Shown here piece after piece: positions 60,787 through 64,000 of a stretch of 64,000 nucleotides of DNA (position 1 is the stretch's first letter; each line of letters begins with the position of its first letter). The position numbers and the translations under genes were made by a program. The DNA is from Plectrocnemia conspersa (taxonomy: Eukaryota > Arthropoda > Insecta > Trichoptera > Polycentropodidae), in NCBI GenBank assembly GCA_009617715.1, contig VTFK01000571.1, positions 1 to 64,000 on the forward strand. Reading direction: 5' to 3'. The notes beneath the pieces were generated by a model. The model had not been told where the DNA came from. It made no database searches and saw only the letters and a program-made list of their open reading frames with translations.

Positions 60787-60975
60787 TAACAATTGAGATT
60801 GTTACATACAGTTTGTAAATGTAAGTAATACGTGAAGTTCTCTGTGGGTACGTCCGTAGGCTCTAAAGTAAAACCAGAGGATGCGAAGAGAGAAGCAGCA
60901 GCTTCTGCAATCTTCGACGGTCTAAAGTTTGCTTCTCCTCCTATTATTAAAGTTCGTACGAAGTATGTCCAAACT
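60787..60975 (+). repeat. Dispersed repeat, copy 2 (partner at 34945-35130)
   Basis: Starts after a T13 run. Same ordered blocks as the partner, ending in TCTAAAGTTTGCTTCTCC. Its frame reads EDAKREAAASAIFDGLKF without stops, as does the partner's KRREAAASAIFNSLKL, suggesting that the repeat once encoded protein. Confidence 0.65.
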
Positions 60976-61252
60976 GGAGAGCTCTTAAAGTTTTCATGCT
61001 TTGAACTCTAAAGTGGATGTTTAAATGCGAATGTATTTATACCTATGATTTTATTTAAAATATTTATGTTATATAAGCTTAACATTTTTATTCCTTTACT
61101 TTAGAAAAGGCTTTTTTTTTTATTAAAATTCTATACATCAAACATTTCGCAAGTTTAAAAGTACTACATAATTGTAAAATAAATAACACTCTTTTTATGA
61201 TTTTTATCGTCCTCCCACAATTTGTATGAAAAATAGGATTTTACTCACTTAA

Positions 61253-61774
61253 CCTTTTCAGTAGTAAGTTAATTTATATTTGTTAATTTGTTAGTATACA
61301 CCTGAGAGTAAGCTAATTTTATTTAATTATTTCTGTTGCTATTTATTTATTATTATTTTATATAGCATTTACATGTAAAATCAGAGATTTTTAACGTTTT
61401 ATTGCTTTGGTTTATTTTACTACTTTTTTGCATGGTTTAATAATTTATTTTCACACTTTTCTATAAATTTATTTAACATATTTTTTTTTTATATAATATG
61501 GCTCTTCTGAATTTTTTTATTATTATATTAATATACAAAGGTTATCAATATTTTTTATAAAATTTATATAAAATATTTTTGTCATGCTAATTTATTGGTA
61601 TTATTTTCTATAGAAATTATTTACATTATTTAAAATTAAAAAAATATATTATTTAATCATATTGTTTAATATTTATTATTTTTTCAGATATATATGTAAA
61701 TATTCAACTATCTGGGGTATCTCAAAATAGTGAAAGATCGATCACCGTACATGTACGGCGATACTCTCAAAAGG
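61253..61774. mobile_element. 522 bp piggyBac-like MITE
   Basis: TTAA on both sides (61249-61252, 61775-61778). Ends are CCTTTTCAGTAGTA and, inverted, CCTTTTGAGAGTAT; only the first six bases match fully. A perfect palindrome CCGTACATGTACGG (61745-61758) lies inside the right end, as in other piggyBac-like ends of the window. The interior is extremely A/T-rich and non-coding. Confidence 0.6.
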
Positions 61775-61999
61775 TTAAACTAGACTATAAAACTAGGTTA
61801 TTAATATAAAACCGACTTATTTTTTCGACGAATCAAAAATAATAATACTTTTTTTAAAGTAATACATATTTTTTTTAAGAAAGAGTCCAACGGTGCACGC
61901 ATTTTTTTTAAAATTAGTTTTTATATCAATTATTTTTAAGTGACATCAGTTTTTAGAATCACATATATGTATTGTATATACGTGTTTATTTTTGCCGTA

Positions 62000-62180
62000 A
62001 TATTATTTAAGCCGTTAAATTTTTGGTGAACAATGACTGCTTTATAATTACCAAATCGGTCGAATAAAAGGAGTTGCTTTTTTCTCGGTCTTACATGGTT
62101 ACTTCCAGTGCTCGATCATTTGACCAATGTCATGATTTGGGGCGGAACTAGACTATATTATTAGCGAATACATATCTCAT
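62000..62180. repeat. Weak dispersed repeat (partner near 22400-22560)
   Basis: CCAATGTCATGATTTGGGGC and GGAACTAGACTAT resemble CCAATATGATAATTTGGGGT and GGAAACAGACTAT at 22513-22546. Similarity outside this core is low. Confidence 0.35.
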
Positions 62181-62519
62181 TGTAATTTGTAATCGGTAAT
62201 ATTAGTAAAGTTGCTATCCTAAGTATTTTTTGTTTAAGAATATGTAAAGATATGCACAGACCCTCCCCTTTTTTAAAGTAAGGTCCACAATTGTTGTTCA
62301 TTAAAACTGTTTAAGTGGACGTCTGATTAGATTTAATTTCGTACGATTATGTAGGGTCGCGTTAGAATTACTAATTCATCGTCTTACGATTTTTATTTAA
62401 AGGAAAATATGTATATTAAAAATATAAGTATGTTTTATTCTATTGCGCTTGAATATGAAGGCGAAAAGTTTAAGCTATGTCAGTCTGGATACGTATATAT
62501 GATCTTAATTTTTAGAAAG

Positions 62520-63480
62520 TTTATCATAACCTGTGGTTACACAGACTTGAGTGTTTTCGCTACGTGGGCGTCGAGGGGTTGTGAGGTCTTTGACCACCCC
62601 ATGTCAAAACATTTGTCGCGTAGTGGGCGCGTAGAAGAATCTCCAATTATATTATACTTGGCGTTGCTCCGTAGGAAAATACCTTTGGTCGCGTCACACG
62701 CGCATTGTTCCCAGGGTCGATTTCGTCCCAGGCTGTTATCTTTTCATTTGTCCTCAGTTAAACAGAGGGTGTGAGGGCAGAACCCTCGGGGATCATGCGG
62801 GCTCTATTTTGACACGTTTTTGAAGTAGAAGTAGGAATTCGTCTAATTACGGCTTCAATTAAATGCCGCGGGCGATTGCGTACTTACTACATTACCGCTG
62901 ACATCGCAAAGTTTGAGTAACTCGAACTCGCTTTCATCCCAATTTGCACTCTTTTTTTTTAACATACATATATAATCTGATATTGCGTAATAAACTTAAA
63001 CACTGCATCAACATAAATCGAAGTTAAATGGCAAATGTCAGATGTCGGCCGGCGGTATTAACTCCACACGCCGGCCGACACTTTTTAATATTAATATGAT
63101 ACTACTTACATTACAAAGAAGCAAACTTATCTTAAAGCAAGTATCAAACGTATATCTTGCGATCGCAAACAAAACTTTATGATATATAGTACTTAATTTT
63201 TTTTGAGCTTTACGTGCTATTGGAATTTTAAGGCACGTAACCCCAACACCCCCAAAACGTTTGTTTGAAGCATTCTTTGAATTCACGGATGGCAAATTGG
63301 CGACCTTGACGCCGACGACCTGGAAAACTGAGACAAACGATCAAAAGCTATTGCGTCACGCGAGGGTTCCGTGACATCCACTTATTTTTATTTCATACGA
63401 CGGTAATATTAGTCTCAGACATCCGACTCGCGTCAAAAAATACAGGTAAATCTGAAACTACCATTTTTTTAAAGAGAATT
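62520..63480. promoter_or_regulatory. CpG-rich region with 12 bp perfect hairpin
   Basis: Two less AT-rich patches (62540-62900 and 63030-63450). The second opens with TGTCGGCCGGCG (63043-63054), loop of 14, CGCCGGCCGACA (63069-63080), a perfect 12 bp stem. An open frame of 121 codons (62409-62774, +) has no family resemblance and is probably chance in a GC-richer stretch. Likely constrained regulatory DNA or the first exon area of a gene beyond the window. Confidence 0.35.
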
Positions 63481-64000
63481 AAACCTTGAAAATGGTATTA
63501 GTGAAGTCTGCGGGGGCGTGATGAAATTGTGTGTGTTTGTCGCTTATCGCATCTGCGTCCGACAGATTTTGATTACGGTTTAATTGAAAAGTGTAAATTG
63601 TCAATTGGTTATCATGAAACGTTTTTTCGATCGCTCGTTACGTTTTGCGTATTGAACTTCACCGTGAATGGGCTTTGGAGTTTCGGAACTGAAAAGCTCC
63701 TTAAACGACTCTCGTTAAATTTCTACGTGGGTGCGTGTTGTTTGTTTAGGGATCGAATTGAGGTATTTTCTTATTTATAACTATAGATACCAAGCTCTAG
63801 TGACAAAAATGAAACTAATTATTGGTATACTGTAAACAAAGAATGTATGTATAACAACAAAATAATTTATTTTTAGCTAACAATAAACCTGTTGATTTTT
63901 TGTGCTACTCATATAAAAATTTAAATAATTAATTATAATTATTTATTGCGACGTGGTATAAATATACTTTGATTCTATACATTAAAGTAAAATATCACGC
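63481..64000. other. Window end, no feature seen
   Basis: CpG-moderate to 63780, with an 83-codon open frame lacking any recognised similarity, then AT-rich sequence to the end. Confidence 0.4.

Noticed and set aside
62409..62774. 121-codon open frame on +
   Set aside because: No domain, no splice context, odd composition; likely chance in a CpG-rich stretch.
1..64000. CRISPR arrays, bacterial operons, rRNA genes
   Set aside because: Direct repeats present are long and unevenly spaced; base composition and introns show animal nuclear DNA. No rRNA words were recognised.

Overview
The window is nuclear DNA of an insect. It is about two-thirds A+T or more, genes are split by spliceosomal introns (GT...AG), and intergenic and intronic space is full of decayed transposon copies. 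Two genes can be reconstructed exon by exon, both on the + strand. The first is a PARP16-type, ER-anchored mono-ADP-ribosyltransferase (1814-5446, 6 exons, 352 codons). The second is a stand-alone peptidylglycine alpha-hydroxylating monooxygenase, PHM (11591-27706, 9 exons, 340 codons), whose first intron is 14.4 kb. A PHM without a fused lyase domain is the insect arrangement. A PARP16 gene argues against Drosophila, which as far as I know keeps only Parp and tankyrase. The order cannot be fixed from this window.

Layout. 1-1.8 kb: AT-rich upstream DNA with one CpG-rich, LTR-like block. 1.8-5.5 kb: PARP16. 5.5-11.3 kb: spacer with a mariner relic and half of a foldback repeat. 11.4-27.7 kb: PHM; intron 1 holds a tandem repeat of about 300 bp units, a dead LINE, a pogo-like end, and copy 1 of a 1 kb inverted-repeat transposon. 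27.7-31 kb: AT-rich 3' flank with two short MITEs. 30.9-31.4 kb: a CpG-rich block ending in a candidate first coding exon on + with a perfect GTGAGT donor; its partner exons are not found. 31.4-64 kb: no intact gene recognised. This part holds mariner and Tc1/mariner-like relics, tRNA-derived SINEs, a 16-bp-stem foldback element, several piggyBac-like TTAA MITEs, copy 2 of the 1 kb transposon, a roughly 0.9 kb tandem duplication, and CpG-rich islands at about 36.9-37.3, 58.7-59.9 and 62.5-63.5 kb. Those islands look like regulatory DNA in a large intron or intergenic desert.

The least expected item is on the minus strand at 45.0-47.4 kb. It is a degraded, multi-exon protein-coding locus with phase-compatible splice sites, two in-frame stops, one frameshift and a very recent duplication of one exon with its splice donor. 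I do not recognise the protein. It is either a unitary pseudogene or an intron-bearing transposon gene.

The two real genes share strand but no obvious pathway. PARP16 modifies ER stress sensors, and PHM acts in the secretory-granule lumen on neuropeptides. Their adjacency should not be read as functional.
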